This document shows, one piece after another, positions 33,347 through 41,979 of a stretch of DNA of 64,000 bases. Positions within the stretch are counted from its first letter, which is position 1. Each line of letters starts with the position of its first letter. The notes below the pieces were generated by a model. That model was not told the DNA's origin. It was given only the letters and a program-made list of their open reading frames with translations, and ran no database searches. Source of the stretch: Pollutimonas sp963712655 (GTDB taxonomy: Bacteria; Pseudomonadota; Gammaproteobacteria; Burkholderiales; Burkholderiaceae_B); NCBI GenBank assembly GCA_963712655.1, contig CAVQIT010000004.1:124001-188000 (forward strand). The letters are read 5' to 3'. A program made the translations under genes and the position numbers.

Positions 33347-33892
33347 ATGGCGGTAAACGAACAGCGGTTGGTATGGCTAGATATGGAAATGACTGGCCTG
33401 GATCCTGAAAAGGAACGCATAATCGAAGTGGCGGTGGTGGTTACCGAGGCGGATCTGACTTTTGTCGCGGAAGGCCCGGTATTGGTTATACACCAGAGCC
33501 AGGAATTGCTGGACGCCATGGACAAGTGGAACCAGTCCACGCATGGCAAAAGCGGGTTGATCGACAAGGTCAAGGCGTCCACCCTGACCGAGGCGCAGGC
33601 CGAGGAACAGCTATTGGCATTCCTGGCCCAATACGTGCCGGCCGGCAAGTCTCCGCTGTGCGGCAATACCATCGGACAAGACCGCCGCTTCATGGTCAAG
33701 TATATGCCGCGGCTCGAGGAATTTTTCCATTACCGCAATCTCGATGTCAGCACGCTGAAAGAGCTCTCCCTGCGCTGGAAGCCGGAAGTCTACAGAAGCT
33801 TCGTCAAGAAAAGCCGGCACGAGGCCCTGGCCGATATTTACGAATCGATTGAAGAACTCAAGCATTACCGCGAACATTTTCTTAAGCTATAG
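33347..33892 (+). CDS. orn: Oligoribonuclease
   Basis: 181-residue DEDDh 3'-5' exonuclease that clears di- to pentaribonucleotides, including pGpG from c-di-GMP turnover. WLDMEMTGLDPEKERIIEVA has the first Asp-Glu pair, SPLCGNTIGQDRRFMVKYMP the second, and SRHEALADIYESIEEL the HxxxxD motif. It is essential in many proteobacteria. AAGGA precedes ATG 33347. Its pGpG-degrading role may connect it in function, though not in operon, with the c-di-GMP module at 23-29 kb. Confidence 0.97.
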   Translation: MAVNEQRLVWLDMEMTGLDPEKERIIEVAVVVTEADLTFVAEGPVLVIHQSQELLDAMDKWNQSTHGKSGLIDKVKASTLTEAQAEEQLLAFLAQYVPAGKSPLCGNTIGQDRRFMVKYMPRLEEFFHYRNLDVSTLKELSLRWKPEVYRSFVKKSRHEALADIYESIEELKHYREHFLKL

Positions 33893-33924
33893 GCCGGCCT
33901 GGCATTGCGGGGCGCTCGATGCGG

Positions 33925-33939
33925 CATGCCTCGGGCATG
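33925..33939. terminator. Short hairpin between convergent orn and paaX
   Basis: CATGCC TCG GGCATG, a 6-bp stem between the two stops; no T run, so weak. Confidence 0.35.
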
Positions 33940-33974
33940 TATTGCATTTGCCCAGTGCTTCTCCGGCTTGCCCG

Positions 33975-34910
33975 CTACGCGGCTTGCGGGCCGCCAAACC
34001 GCTCGTATACATAAGGCTTGACCGCCTGGTATCGGGCGGGGTCCTGGTCCAGCAATTGGTTCAGATGCTGTTCGGCCAGGTCGAATACGGCCCAGTACAG
34101 TTCGCCGCATAATTTGCGGGCGGCATGGCCTGGCCAGTCGTTGGGCAGCATCTGGCCCGGCAACTGAGGATCATGCAAGACGATGCGGCGCCATTCATGT
34201 ATGGTCAGGGCGCGCACGGCAAAGGCCTGAGAAGGGCGTATGTCGTTATGGACGGTGTCCAGCATGGGGCCGAACGTGTCCGAAAACTCTTGATATTGGC
34301 GAGCTACGCTGTCCAGGTCCCAGCATTGCGAAATCAGCGAGCTGATGACCAGGCCATTGTCCTGGTTCATTTCGCTGGCGCTGAGTACCAGGGCATTGTT
34401 GGACAGTTTCAATTTATTGAGCACTTTCTGCGCGACGGCCTTCTGGTTGCGCGGCAGGGCGAAAATGCCGGGCGCGATGGCGCCAAAGCCTGCCCAGATC
34501 AATTCGCGGCGCACTTCGCCGCGCTTGCTCAGGCTGCTGTTGCCAAAGCGCGGCAAGATCACCAGAGTCCAGTCGCCTTCCCATTGCGCCGGAGAGCCGT
34601 CGTAAATACGGCCCGAGGCCTGCCTGGTCAGTTCGTCGCCTTGTTCGCTGAGCCGGTAAAGGCTGCGCCGCCCATGGCGCTCGGATTGCAGCCAGTCTTG
34701 AGCCACCAGGCGAAAAACGCTGGTGCGCAACAGGCGCTCGTTGATTCCCAGGGGCGTTACCAATTCGATCAGATCGCTTAGCCATATGCTGCCCCCGCGG
34801 GGGCCGATGGCGTCGCCCAGCAAGGTTACGCACAAGGATTTGGCGCGCGGCGGATCGCGGTCGAGCAGGGCATGGATCAGGCGCTGTAGCGAGCTTTGCG
34901 GGTCTGGCAT
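33975..34910 (-). CDS. paaX: Phenylacetate operon transcriptional repressor
   Basis: 311-residue PaaX-type regulator. In enterics and pseudomonads PaaX represses the paa genes and is released by phenylacetyl-CoA. The N-terminal winged-helix region includes AKSLCVTLLGDAIGPRGGSI and LGINERLLRTSVFRLVAQDW; the central PaaX domain has WEGDWTLVILP; and the C-terminal part has LTIHEWRRIVLHDPQLPGQM. It is divergent from paaA with 195 bases between them, which carry a strong promoter inside an inverted repeat. Phenylacetate is expected to induce the operon through its CoA ester. Confidence 0.93.
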   Translation of the reverse strand: MPDPQSSLQRLIHALLDRDPPRAKSLCVTLLGDAIGPRGGSIWLSDLIELVTPLGINERLLRTSVFRLVAQDWLQSERHGRRSLYRLSEQGDELTRQASGRIYDGSPAQWEGDWTLVILPRFGNSSLSKRGEVRRELIWAGFGAIAPGIFALPRNQKAVAQKVLNKLKLSNNALVLSASEMNQDNGLVISSLISQCWDLDSVARQYQEFSDTFGPMLDTVHNDIRPSQAFAVRALTIHEWRRIVLHDPQLPGQMLPNDWPGHAARKLCGELYWAVFDLAEQHLNQLLDQDPARYQAVKPYVYERFGGPQAA

Positions 34911-35021
34911 GGCAGGGGGGTATCCATTGACTGAGTCGTAATCATAAACGTAGCGGCTGACGGCTTGCGGAAGTGGGTAGAAAACGAAAGTCGGCCCGGC
35001 GGTGTGCGGCGGCCATGTCCT

Positions 35022-35066
35022 ATTTGATACTAAAATTTGATTGACAGCAATATTTTTGTATTAAAT
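35022..35066. promoter_or_regulatory. Inverted-repeat operator overlapping the paaA promoter
   Basis: Arms ATTTGATACTAAAA (35022-35035) and TTTTTGTATTAAAT (35053-35066) match at 12 of 14 positions as inverted repeats. The left arm ends just before the -35 element and the right arm covers the spacer and part of the -10. This is the layout of a repressor site and fits PaaX, though the bases are not close to the 15-bp PaaX consensus of Pseudomonas. Confidence 0.6.
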
Positions 35067-35069
35067 AAT
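35041..35069 (+). promoter_or_regulatory. paaA promoter
   Basis: Perfect -35 TTGACA (35041-35046), a 17-base spacer and AATAAT (35064-35069), five of six consensus bases. GATAGGAGG follows 20-30 bases later as the ribosome-binding site of paaA. Confidence 0.75.
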
Positions 35070-35105
35070 GAAGGGAACAAGGCTCATCGAAGATAGGAGG
35101 CTGCC

Positions 35106-36098
35106 ATGTATGCTCAACTGGTTGAAACCGGGGTAAAAAGCGTTCGCTCTGTCGATCAGTTGAGCGGGCCTGAATTGGCTTTTCAGCAGCGTATTGACGA
35201 AGGCATCCGAATCGAGCCCAAGGACTGGATGCCCGAATCCTATCGCAAGACATTGGTACGCCAGATTTCGCAGCACGCGCATTCGGAAATTGTCGGCATG
35301 CTGCCGGAAGGCAATTGGATCACCCGGGCGCCGTCGCTCAGGCGCAAGGCCATTTTGCTGGCCAAGGTGCAAGACGAAGCGGGCCATGGCCTGTATTTGT
35401 ACAGCGCGGCCGAAACGCTGGGCGTTTCGCGCGACGATCTGGTCGACGACCTGCACTCGGGCAAAGCCAAGTATTCCAGTATTTTCAACTATCCCACGCT
35501 TACCTGGGCCGATATCGGCATGATAGGCTGGCTGGTCGACGGTTCGGCGATCATCAACCAAATTCCTCTTTGCCGCTGTTCTTATGGCCCTTATGCGCGC
35601 GCCATGGTGCGTGTCTGCAAGGAAGAGTCTTTTCATCAGCGCCAGGGCTACGACCTCCTGATGCAAATGTGCCTGCACGGTACGCCGGCGCAAAAAGACA
35701 TGTGCCAGGACGCCCTCAATCGCTGGTGGTGGCCGGCCTTGATGATGTTCGGCCCTTCGGACGCCGACTCTCCCAACAGCGCCCAATCCATGCAGTGGCG
35801 CATCAAGCTGTTCAGCAACGACGAATTGCGCCAGAAAATGGTGGATCAAACCGTACCGCAAGCCGATTACCTGGGCTTGAAAGTGCCCGATCCGGATCTT
35901 GCCTGGAACGACGAGCGCGGCCATTACGATTTCGGCGACATCGACTGGTCCGAGTTCTACGCGGTTATCAAAGGCCATGGGCCATGCAACCGCGAGCGCC
36001 TTGCTGCGCGCGTCAGCGCGCATGAAGAAGGCGCCTGGGTGCGCGAGGCCTTTTCCGCCTACGCCGACAAGCAGGCGCGCAAGCAAGCCGCCGCTTGA
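35106..36098 (+). CDS. paaA: Phenylacetyl-CoA 1,2-epoxidase catalytic subunit A
   Basis: 330-residue ferritin-like diiron subunit of the PaaABCE monooxygenase, which epoxidises the ring of phenylacetyl-CoA. Iron-ligand motifs are present: QISQHAHSEIVGMLPEG with its Glu, KVQDEAGHGLYLYSAAETLG with the EAGH pair, and ARAMVRVCKEESFHQRQGYD (Glu-Glu-x-x-His). GAPS-like substrate residues NWITRAPSLRRK are typical. AGGAGG lies 6 bases before ATG 35106. First gene of the operon behind a strong promoter. Confidence 0.96.
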   Translation: MYAQLVETGVKSVRSVDQLSGPELAFQQRIDEGIRIEPKDWMPESYRKTLVRQISQHAHSEIVGMLPEGNWITRAPSLRRKAILLAKVQDEAGHGLYLYSAAETLGVSRDDLVDDLHSGKAKYSSIFNYPTLTWADIGMIGWLVDGSAIINQIPLCRCSYGPYARAMVRVCKEESFHQRQGYDLLMQMCLHGTPAQKDMCQDALNRWWWPALMMFGPSDADSPNSAQSMQWRIKLFSNDELRQKMVDQTVPQADYLGLKVPDPDLAWNDERGHYDFGDIDWSEFYAVIKGHGPCNRERLAARVSAHEEGAWVREAFSAYADKQARKQAAA

Positions 36099-36154
36099 TA
36101 ATTGTTTATTGAATGCATGCGGGCCGTTGAACCGGCCGCGGCAAGGATACGAAA

Positions 36155-36442
36155 ATGAGCCAAAACGGATGGCCCCTCTGGGAAGTGTTCATACGCAGCC
36201 AGCACGGGCTGGCGCACAAGCATGTGGGCAGCTTGCATGCGCCCGACGCCGAAATGGCAATCAACAATGCCCGCGATGTCTACACGCGCCGCAATGAGGG
36301 GCTGAGCATCTGGGTGGTCAAGGCGGCCGATGTCGTGGCCAGCAGCCCGGGCGACAAAGAACCGCTGTTCGAGCCTGCCAACAGCAAGGTTTATCGCCAC
36401 CCGACTTTCTTTCCCATGCCCGATGAAATCAAGCACATGTAG
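36155..36442 (+). CDS. paaB: Phenylacetyl-CoA epoxidase subunit B
   Basis: 95-residue small subunit that links PaaAC dimers in the epoxidase. WPLWEVFIRSQHGLAHKHVG, then SLHAPDAEMAINNARDVYTR, and NEGLSIWVVKAADVVASSP are the family sequence almost from end to end. It has the normal length and starts at ATG 36155 after AAGGA. It lies between paaA and paaC with short gaps, as in other paa operons. Confidence 0.95.
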   Translation: MSQNGWPLWEVFIRSQHGLAHKHVGSLHAPDAEMAINNARDVYTRRNEGLSIWVVKAADVVASSPGDKEPLFEPANSKVYRHPTFFPMPDEIKHM

Positions 36443-36450
36443 GAGGCGCC

Positions 36451-37215
36451 ATGGATAAGGTTTTGTTCCAGTATTTGCTGCGCATGGGCGATACGACGCT
36501 GATACTTTCGCATCGTTTGTCCGAACTGACGGGCCATGGCCCGGCGCTCGAGGAAGACCTCGCGATGACCAATGTGGCGCTCGACCTGCTTGGCCAGTCG
36601 CGCCTGTGGCTGACGCTGGCGGGCCAGGTCGAGGGCCAATCGCGCGACGAGGACCAGCTTGCGTACTTGCGCGACGCTCCCGAATTCCGCAACCACCTGC
36701 TGGTGGAGCGGGTAAACGGCCATTACGGCGACGTCATCGCGCGCCAGTTCCTTTTCGACGCCTGGCATTATTTCCTGCTAAAGGAGCTGTGTTCGTCGTC
36801 CGATGAAGGGGTGGCGGCGATTGCCGAAAAATCGCTCAAGGAAGTGGCCTATCATGTGCGCCGCTCCTCGGATATCATCGTGCGCCTGGGCGATGGAACC
36901 GCCGAGAGCCATGCCAAAATGCAGGCCGCAGTCGATGACGCCTGGCGCTTTGCCGGCGAGCTTTTCATTGACGACGACATTGTCCTGGCCATGGCCGAGC
37001 GCCGAGCGGCTCCCAGCCATGCTCAGTTATGGCCCGCCTGGCTGGCCCATGTGGGCGCGGTGCTGCAAGAGGCCACGCTCACCATTCCGGATCCGGACGA
37101 GGCCCATCATCCGGCATATCGCGGCGGGATCAGCGGGCGCCATACCGAGGCGCTGGGTTATATCCTGGCCGAGATGCAGCATCTGCAACGCGCTTATCCG
37201 GGAGCGGTGTGGTGA
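36451..37215 (+). CDS. paaC: Phenylacetyl-CoA epoxidase subunit C
   Basis: 254-residue structural partner of PaaA with a ferritin-like fold. GDTTLILSHRLSELTGHGPA, ALDLLGQSRLWLTLAG, NGHYGDVIARQFLFDAWHYF and EVAYHVRRSSDIIVRLGDGT match the family. AGGAGG lies 6-7 bases before ATG 36451. Its stop overlaps the GTG of paaD (GTGA), so translation is coupled. Confidence 0.95.
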   Translation: MDKVLFQYLLRMGDTTLILSHRLSELTGHGPALEEDLAMTNVALDLLGQSRLWLTLAGQVEGQSRDEDQLAYLRDAPEFRNHLLVERVNGHYGDVIARQFLFDAWHYFLLKELCSSSDEGVAAIAEKSLKEVAYHVRRSSDIIVRLGDGTAESHAKMQAAVDDAWRFAGELFIDDDIVLAMAERRAAPSHAQLWPAWLAHVGAVLQEATLTIPDPDEAHHPAYRGGISGRHTEALGYILAEMQHLQRAYPGAVW

Positions 37216-37721
37216 ACGTTATGGCATCCACCGTCGCGGTCGATACTGTCATGCAATGGCTGGATCGGGTTCCCGATCCCGAAATCCCGGTGCTGTCGGT
37301 GGTCGATCTAGGCCTGATTCGACATGTCGGCTGGGATGGGGCTGCGTGTGTGGTGACCATTACGCCTACTTATTCGGGCTGCCCGGCCATGCGGGAAATT
37401 TCGGCGGACATCGAAAATACCTTGCTCGCGCACGGTATCGAACAGGTACGGATAGAAACCCGGCTGGCGCCGGCCTGGACCACAGACTGGATGACCGACA
37501 AGGGCCGCGAGGCGCTGAAGCGTTTCGGCATTGCGCCGCCCGGCGAAAAAGCCATCGATGTCTCGGGCATAATGCGGCGCGCGGCCGAGGCGGTCGTGCC
37601 TTGCCCTTTGTGCGGCTCCAGCCGTACCCGCCTGGTCAGCCGCTTCGGCTCGACCTCTTGCAAAGCCTTGTATCGCTGCAATGATTGCAGCGAGCCGTTT
37701 GATTATTTCAAGGCGCACTAG
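37212..37721 (+). CDS. paaD: Phenylacetate epoxidase accessory protein D (MIP18/DUF59 type)
   Basis: 169-residue protein thought to help assemble Fe-S or diiron centres of the epoxidase. The N-terminal DUF59 domain has VPDPEIPVLSVVDLGLIRHV and ITPTYSGCPAMREISADIEN with the conserved Cys. The C-terminal part holds a zinc-ribbon-like set CPLCGSSRTR ... YRCNDCSEPFDYFKAH (two CxxC pairs). GTG 37212 is preferred to ATG 37221 because GGAG (37201-37204) has 7-base spacing to it and it overlaps the paaC stop. Confidence 0.93.
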   Translation: MNVMASTVAVDTVMQWLDRVPDPEIPVLSVVDLGLIRHVGWDGAACVVTITPTYSGCPAMREISADIENTLLAHGIEQVRIETRLAPAWTTDWMTDKGREALKRFGIAPPGEKAIDVSGIMRRAAEAVVPCPLCGSSRTRLVSRFGSTSCKALYRCNDCSEPFDYFKAH

Positions 37722-37732
37722 GGCCTGGTTTT

Positions 37733-38815
37733 ATGAATGATTTCTATCCATTGAAAGTGGCGTCGGTCGCCAAGAATACACGCGATGCGGTGGTCGTCAC
37801 GTTCGATGTGCCGGCCGAGCTCGGCGACACGTTCTCGTTTCGTCCCGGCCAGTACCTGACCCTGCGCACCAATGTCGACGGGCAGGACTTGCGCCGCTCA
37901 TACTCGATTTGCGCCGCGCCTGGCGACAAGCAACTGCGTGTGGCCATCAAGAGGCTGAACGATGGCACGTTTTCAAGCTGGGCCAATCAGCATTTGCAAG
38001 TTGGCCAGTTGCTTGATGTCATGCCTCCCGATGGCCATTTCACTATCGATTTCTCGCCGGAAAACACGAATTGCTATGTCGCCTTCGCCGTAGGCAGCGG
38101 CATCACTCCTATCCTGTCGCTGATAAAAACCGCGCTCGATACCGAGCCCGGCAGCAGTTTTACCTTGTTCTTCGGCAATCGAGCCTCGTCGGTGGTGTTG
38201 TTCCGCGAAGAAATCGAAGACTTGAAAAACCGCTATATGACACGGTTTTCGCTGGTTTATGTGATGAGCCGGGAACATCAGGACATCGAACTGTTCAACG
38301 GCCGCCTGGATGGCCCCAAGGTCGAACAACTGCTTGGCCTGTGGATGGATCCATCGCTGATCGATTACGCATTTGTCTGCGGCCCGCAAGACATGACGGA
38401 ATCGGTTACGCAGGCACTGGCCGGCAAAGGCCTGGATAAATCGCGTATCAAATTCGAGCTGTTCGGGTCGCCCAGGGGCCCGCGCGCTTTGCGCACCGGC
38501 CAGGACGTGTCCAGGGCGCCTGGCGGACAACTGTGCGAAGTCACCGTCATTCAGGATGGCGTCACGCGTACACTAACCATAGAAAAGAACAAAGACAGTG
38601 TGCTGGATTCGGCGCTGGCGCAAGGCATGGAGCTGCCGTATTCTTGCAAAGGCGGGGTTTGTTCCAGTTGCCGCTGCAAGGTTATCGAGGGCGAGGTCGA
38701 CATGGATGCCAATTTTGCGCTTGAAGACTACGAAGTGGCCCGTGGCTTTGTTTTATCTTGCCAGAGCTTTCCGGTAACGGATAAGCTTACTATTGATTTC
38801 GATCAGGAAACCTGA
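37733..38815 (+). CDS. paaE: Phenylacetyl-CoA epoxidase reductase subunit E
   Basis: 360-residue FAD and 2Fe-2S reductase that feeds NADPH electrons to PaaAC. The FAD domain has RPGQYLTLRTNVDGQDLRRS, then YSICAAP; the nucleotide domain has AVGSGITPILSLIKTAL; and the C-terminal plant-type ferredoxin has PYSCKGGVCSSCRCKVIEG with a fourth Cys in VLSCQSFPVT. Layout and length are normal for PaaE. It starts 11 bases after paaD. Confidence 0.95.
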   Translation: MNDFYPLKVASVAKNTRDAVVVTFDVPAELGDTFSFRPGQYLTLRTNVDGQDLRRSYSICAAPGDKQLRVAIKRLNDGTFSSWANQHLQVGQLLDVMPPDGHFTIDFSPENTNCYVAFAVGSGITPILSLIKTALDTEPGSSFTLFFGNRASSVVLFREEIEDLKNRYMTRFSLVYVMSREHQDIELFNGRLDGPKVEQLLGLWMDPSLIDYAFVCGPQDMTESVTQALAGKGLDKSRIKFELFGSPRGPRALRTGQDVSRAPGGQLCEVTVIQDGVTRTLTIEKNKDSVLDSALAQGMELPYSCKGGVCSSCRCKVIEGEVDMDANFALEDYEVARGFVLSCQSFPVTDKLTIDFDQET

Positions 38816-38947
38816 TGTTTCAGCGCGATCGCTGTCATCGAGAGAAGTGGGAAGTGCAGCTTGATTCAGGAGGCAGGTCGAATTCGTTGTCGAAGGCGGC
38901 GTAACCGGCCTGCAGGACCAGAACAATATTCAACAGGAGTGAGCGCA

Positions 38948-40621
38948 GTGTCCATCGATTTTTTCAGTACTCATCAGCAAATGCTCGAACAGGCCGTCGC
39001 CGCGGCCGCCACTCGCGGCTATTGGAGCCCGTTTTCCGAATCGCCCAGCCCGCGGGTCTATGGCGAAACCGCCAAGGGCGACGGATATGAGGTATTTGAA
39101 GATTACCAGGGCAGGGACTTTCCTTTGAAGCAGGAAGGCGCCACCAGCAAAGTCGGCGGCGAATTCTCGCCCTTCGGTTTCGACCTGAATATCCGCTATC
39201 CGCATGTGCCCGCGCCCACGCTTATCCAGCAATCCGAAAAGGCGCTTGAGGCATGGCGCGAGGCGGGTCCGCGCACATGGGTAGGCGTATCGCTTGAAAT
39301 TCTCAAGCGCCTGAACCGGCGCAGCTTCGAAATGGCCTACGCGGTGCAGCACACGACCGGTCAAGGTTTCATGATGGCTTTCCAGGCGGGCGGACCTCAT
39401 GCGCAAGACCGCGGCGTGGAAGCCGTGGCGTATGCCTGGCAGGAAATGGCCCGTATTCCAGGGCTGGTTTCCTGGGAGAAGCCCCAGGGCAAGCATGACC
39501 CCATCAAGATGCAGAAGCAGTTCACGATTGTGCCGCGCGGCATCAGCCTGGTCATAGGCTGCTCTACCTTTCCCACCTGGAATGCCTATCCGGGGCTGTT
39601 CGCCAGCCTGGCAACGGGCAATACGATTATCGTCAAACCGCATCCCGCGGCCATTTTGCCCTTGGCGATCACCGTCGCCGTTGCACGCGAGGTGCTGGTC
39701 GCGGCCGGCTTCGATCCCAACGTAGTGTTGCTGGCCGCGCATTCCGCTCATGACGCTCATAACGATACCGTCCAGGCCCTGGCCTTGAGCCCAGCCGTAA
39801 AGCTTATCGACTTTACGGGCAGCAGCGCCAACGGCAATTGGCTCGAAGAGCATGCCCGCCAGGCGCAGGTCTATACCGAAAAGTCCGGCGTGAACCAGGT
39901 CATCATCGATTCGGTCGATGATTTCAAGAGCGTAGCCCAAAATCTGGCCTTTTCGTTTGCCTTGTATTCCGGCCAGATGTGTACTGCGCCGCAGAATATC
40001 TACGTGCCCCGGGGCGGCATCAAAACCGCCACAGGGCGCATGAGCTTTGATGAGGTGGCGGCCGGCCTGGCGCAGGCCGTGGAAGACCTGCTTGCCGATC
40101 CCGAAAAAGCGGTCGAAGTGACGGGCGCGATCCAGAGCGGCGCCACCCTGTTGCGCCTGGAAGAAGCCAATGGCCTGGGCTTGCCGGTGCTCAGCGCCAG
40201 CCGCAGTCTCGCGCATCCGCAGTTCGGCGGCGCCCGCGTACACACCCCCCTATTGCTCAAGGCCAAGGCCAGCGACGAGGCGATATTGCGGGAATGGTTC
40301 GGCCCCATCGTGTTCGTGGTGGAGACGGATTCCACCGAGCACAGCATCGAGCTGGCGCGGAAAACGGTAATCGAACATGGCGCGTTGTCGCTGTCGGCCT
40401 ACACCACCGACAAGCTGGTGGCCAAGAAAGTGCAGAAGGCCGCGGAGCGCGCCGGCGTATCGCTTTCGTTGAATCTGACAGGAGCGGTGTTTGTCAATCA
40501 GACCGCCGCTTTCAGCGATTTCCACGGCACCGGCGCCAATCCCGCGGCGAATGCGGCGCTTTCCGACTCGGCCTACGTGGCTAATCGCTTTCGCGTTGTA
40601 CAAACCCGCTGGCATGACTGA
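38948..40621 (+). CDS. paaN: Phenylacetate degradation aldehyde dehydrogenase PaaN
   Basis: 557-residue aldehyde dehydrogenase-like protein of the PaaN type, found in betaproteobacterial paa clusters. AVQHTTGQGFMMAFQAGGPH, RGISLVIGCSTFPTWNAYPG, KPHPAAILPLAITVAVAREV and a catalytic Cys in ALYSGQMCTAPQNIYVPRGG are visible. Unlike the two-domain PaaZ it lacks the C-terminal MaoC-like hydratase domain, so it can at most supply the aldehyde-oxidising half of ring-cleavage; the hydrolase would come from elsewhere. GTG 38948 is chosen for AGGAG at 38935-38939; the frame is open back to 38861. A 132-base gap after paaE could contain a secondary promoter. Confidence 0.88.
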   Translation: MSIDFFSTHQQMLEQAVAAAATRGYWSPFSESPSPRVYGETAKGDGYEVFEDYQGRDFPLKQEGATSKVGGEFSPFGFDLNIRYPHVPAPTLIQQSEKALEAWREAGPRTWVGVSLEILKRLNRRSFEMAYAVQHTTGQGFMMAFQAGGPHAQDRGVEAVAYAWQEMARIPGLVSWEKPQGKHDPIKMQKQFTIVPRGISLVIGCSTFPTWNAYPGLFASLATGNTIIVKPHPAAILPLAITVAVAREVLVAAGFDPNVVLLAAHSAHDAHNDTVQALALSPAVKLIDFTGSSANGNWLEEHARQAQVYTEKSGVNQVIIDSVDDFKSVAQNLAFSFALYSGQMCTAPQNIYVPRGGIKTATGRMSFDEVAAGLAQAVEDLLADPEKAVEVTGAIQSGATLLRLEEANGLGLPVLSASRSLAHPQFGGARVHTPLLLKAKASDEAILREWFGPIVFVVETDSTEHSIELARKTVIEHGALSLSAYTTDKLVAKKVQKAAERAGVSLSLNLTGAVFVNQTAAFSDFHGTGANPAANAALSDSAYVANRFRVVQTRWHD

Positions 40622-40640
40622 TAGGCAATCACAAGAGAAC

Positions 40641-41432
40641 ATGATGAGTTACGAAAACATTGAATTTGAACTGGCCGGCTCCATCGCGCGCATTACCTTG
40701 AATCGTCCAGACAAGCTCAATAGCTTTACTGCCGCGATGCATGGCGAACTGGCCGATGCGCTTGCCGGGCTTGAAGGCCAGGGCGCCCGCGTCCTGGTGC
40801 TGTCGGGCAAGGGGCGCGGCTTTTGCGCCGGCCAGGATTTGTCCGAACGGCAAATGAAAGCCGGATCGGCGCCTGTCGATCTGGGCGACACTGTCGAAAA
40901 ATACTATGCGCCCTTGGTGCGCCGTCTGCGCAGCCTTCCCATGCCGGTGGTGGTGGGCGTCAATGGCGTGGCCGCCGGGGCGGGTGCCAATCTGGCCCTG
41001 GCCGGGGATATTGTCATTGCCAAACAGTCGGCCAGCTTTATCCAGCCCTTCTGCCGTCTTGGCTTGCTGCCCGATACCGGCGGTACTTATGCGCTGCCGC
41101 GCCTGGTGGGGCAGGCGCGCGCGCTGGGCTTGTCCTTGTTGGGCGACAAGCTCAGCGCCGAGCAGGCGGCGCAATGGGGACTGATCTGGGAATGCGTCGC
41201 CGACGATCAGTTTGATGCCCGTCTCGATGCCTTGGCACAACATTTTGCCGCCGCGCCGACAAAAGGCCTGGCCTATACCAAGCGTGCTCTGAATCAAAGC
41301 CTGGGCAATTCGCTGGACCAGCAACTTGACCTGGAGCGCGATCTAATGCGCGAGCTGGGCAATAGCGCGGACTACGCCGAAGGCGTATCGGCTTTTCTCG
41401 GCAAGCGCCCGCCGGTTTTCAAAGGACAGTAA
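40641..41432 (+). CDS. paaG: 1,2-epoxyphenylacetyl-CoA isomerase
   Basis: 263-residue crotonase-fold isomerase that turns the ring epoxide into oxepin-CoA. ITLNRPDKLNSF, GRGFCAGQDLSER, VNGVAAGAGANLALAGDIVI and CRLGLLPDTGGTYALPRLVG carry the PaaG pattern, including the acidic residue in LLPDTGG that serves as catalyst in PaaG. LGLSLLGDKLSAEQAAQWGL supports the assignment over generic hydratase. Two ATG codons (40641, 40644) are possible; AAGAGA precedes the first. paaI overlaps its stop by one base. Confidence 0.92.
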   Translation: MMSYENIEFELAGSIARITLNRPDKLNSFTAAMHGELADALAGLEGQGARVLVLSGKGRGFCAGQDLSERQMKAGSAPVDLGDTVEKYYAPLVRRLRSLPMPVVVGVNGVAAGAGANLALAGDIVIAKQSASFIQPFCRLGLLPDTGGTYALPRLVGQARALGLSLLGDKLSAEQAAQWGLIWECVADDQFDARLDALAQHFAAAPTKGLAYTKRALNQSLGNSLDQQLDLERDLMRELGNSADYAEGVSAFLGKRPPVFKGQ

Positions 41433-41905
41433 TGAGTTCCTTGCCATCAGGGGCCGCTGCGTTGGCAGCGCCTGTGGACTCCCAGGAGTTGGCCGAGCTT
41501 GTCGCCCGGACCATGTACGACAACGACGCCGCCTCGCAAGCCTTGGGCGCGCGGGTGCTATCGGTGGCGCCGGGCCGGGCCAGCATGAGCATGGCGGTGC
41601 GGGCCGATATGCTGAACGGCCACAAAAGCTGCCATGGCGGTTTCATTTTCACCCTGGCCGACAGTACGTTCGCCTTCGCGTGCAACTCCCGCAATATGGT
41701 TACGGTGGCGGCTGGATGTTCCATTGATTATCTGGCGCCTGCCTTCGAAGGCGATGTCCTAACGGCGCACGCCAGCGAATACTCGCTGGCTGGGCGCACC
41801 GGCGTGTACGACGTGCGGGTCGATAACCAGGATGGCAAGCGCATCGCCATTTTTCGGGGCCGTTCGTACCGGGTAAAAGGCCAGGTCGTCGGCGATCCAA
41901 TATAG
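41432..41905 (+). CDS. paaI: Hydroxyphenylacetyl-CoA thioesterase
   Basis: 157-residue hotdog-fold thioesterase that releases trapped CoA from phenylacetyl-type esters. RTMYDNDAASQALGARVLSV, then HKSCHGGFIFTLADSTFAFA (the HGG active-site segment with its Asp), AAGCSIDYLAPAFEGDVL and YDVRVDNQDGKRIAIFRGRS match PaaI. Start and paaG stop overlap (TAATG), so translation is coupled. A 25-residue N-terminal stretch before the domain is unremarkable. Confidence 0.92.
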   Translation: MSSLPSGAAALAAPVDSQELAELVARTMYDNDAASQALGARVLSVAPGRASMSMAVRADMLNGHKSCHGGFIFTLADSTFAFACNSRNMVTVAAGCSIDYLAPAFEGDVLTAHASEYSLAGRTGVYDVRVDNQDGKRIAIFRGRSYRVKGQVVGDPI

Positions 41906-41979
41906 TTAACCGCGGTTCAGCGGATGGTCCGGCCCCATGGGTTTTCCAGGCCATCCCACGCATAGGGTAGGAGTCAAAC

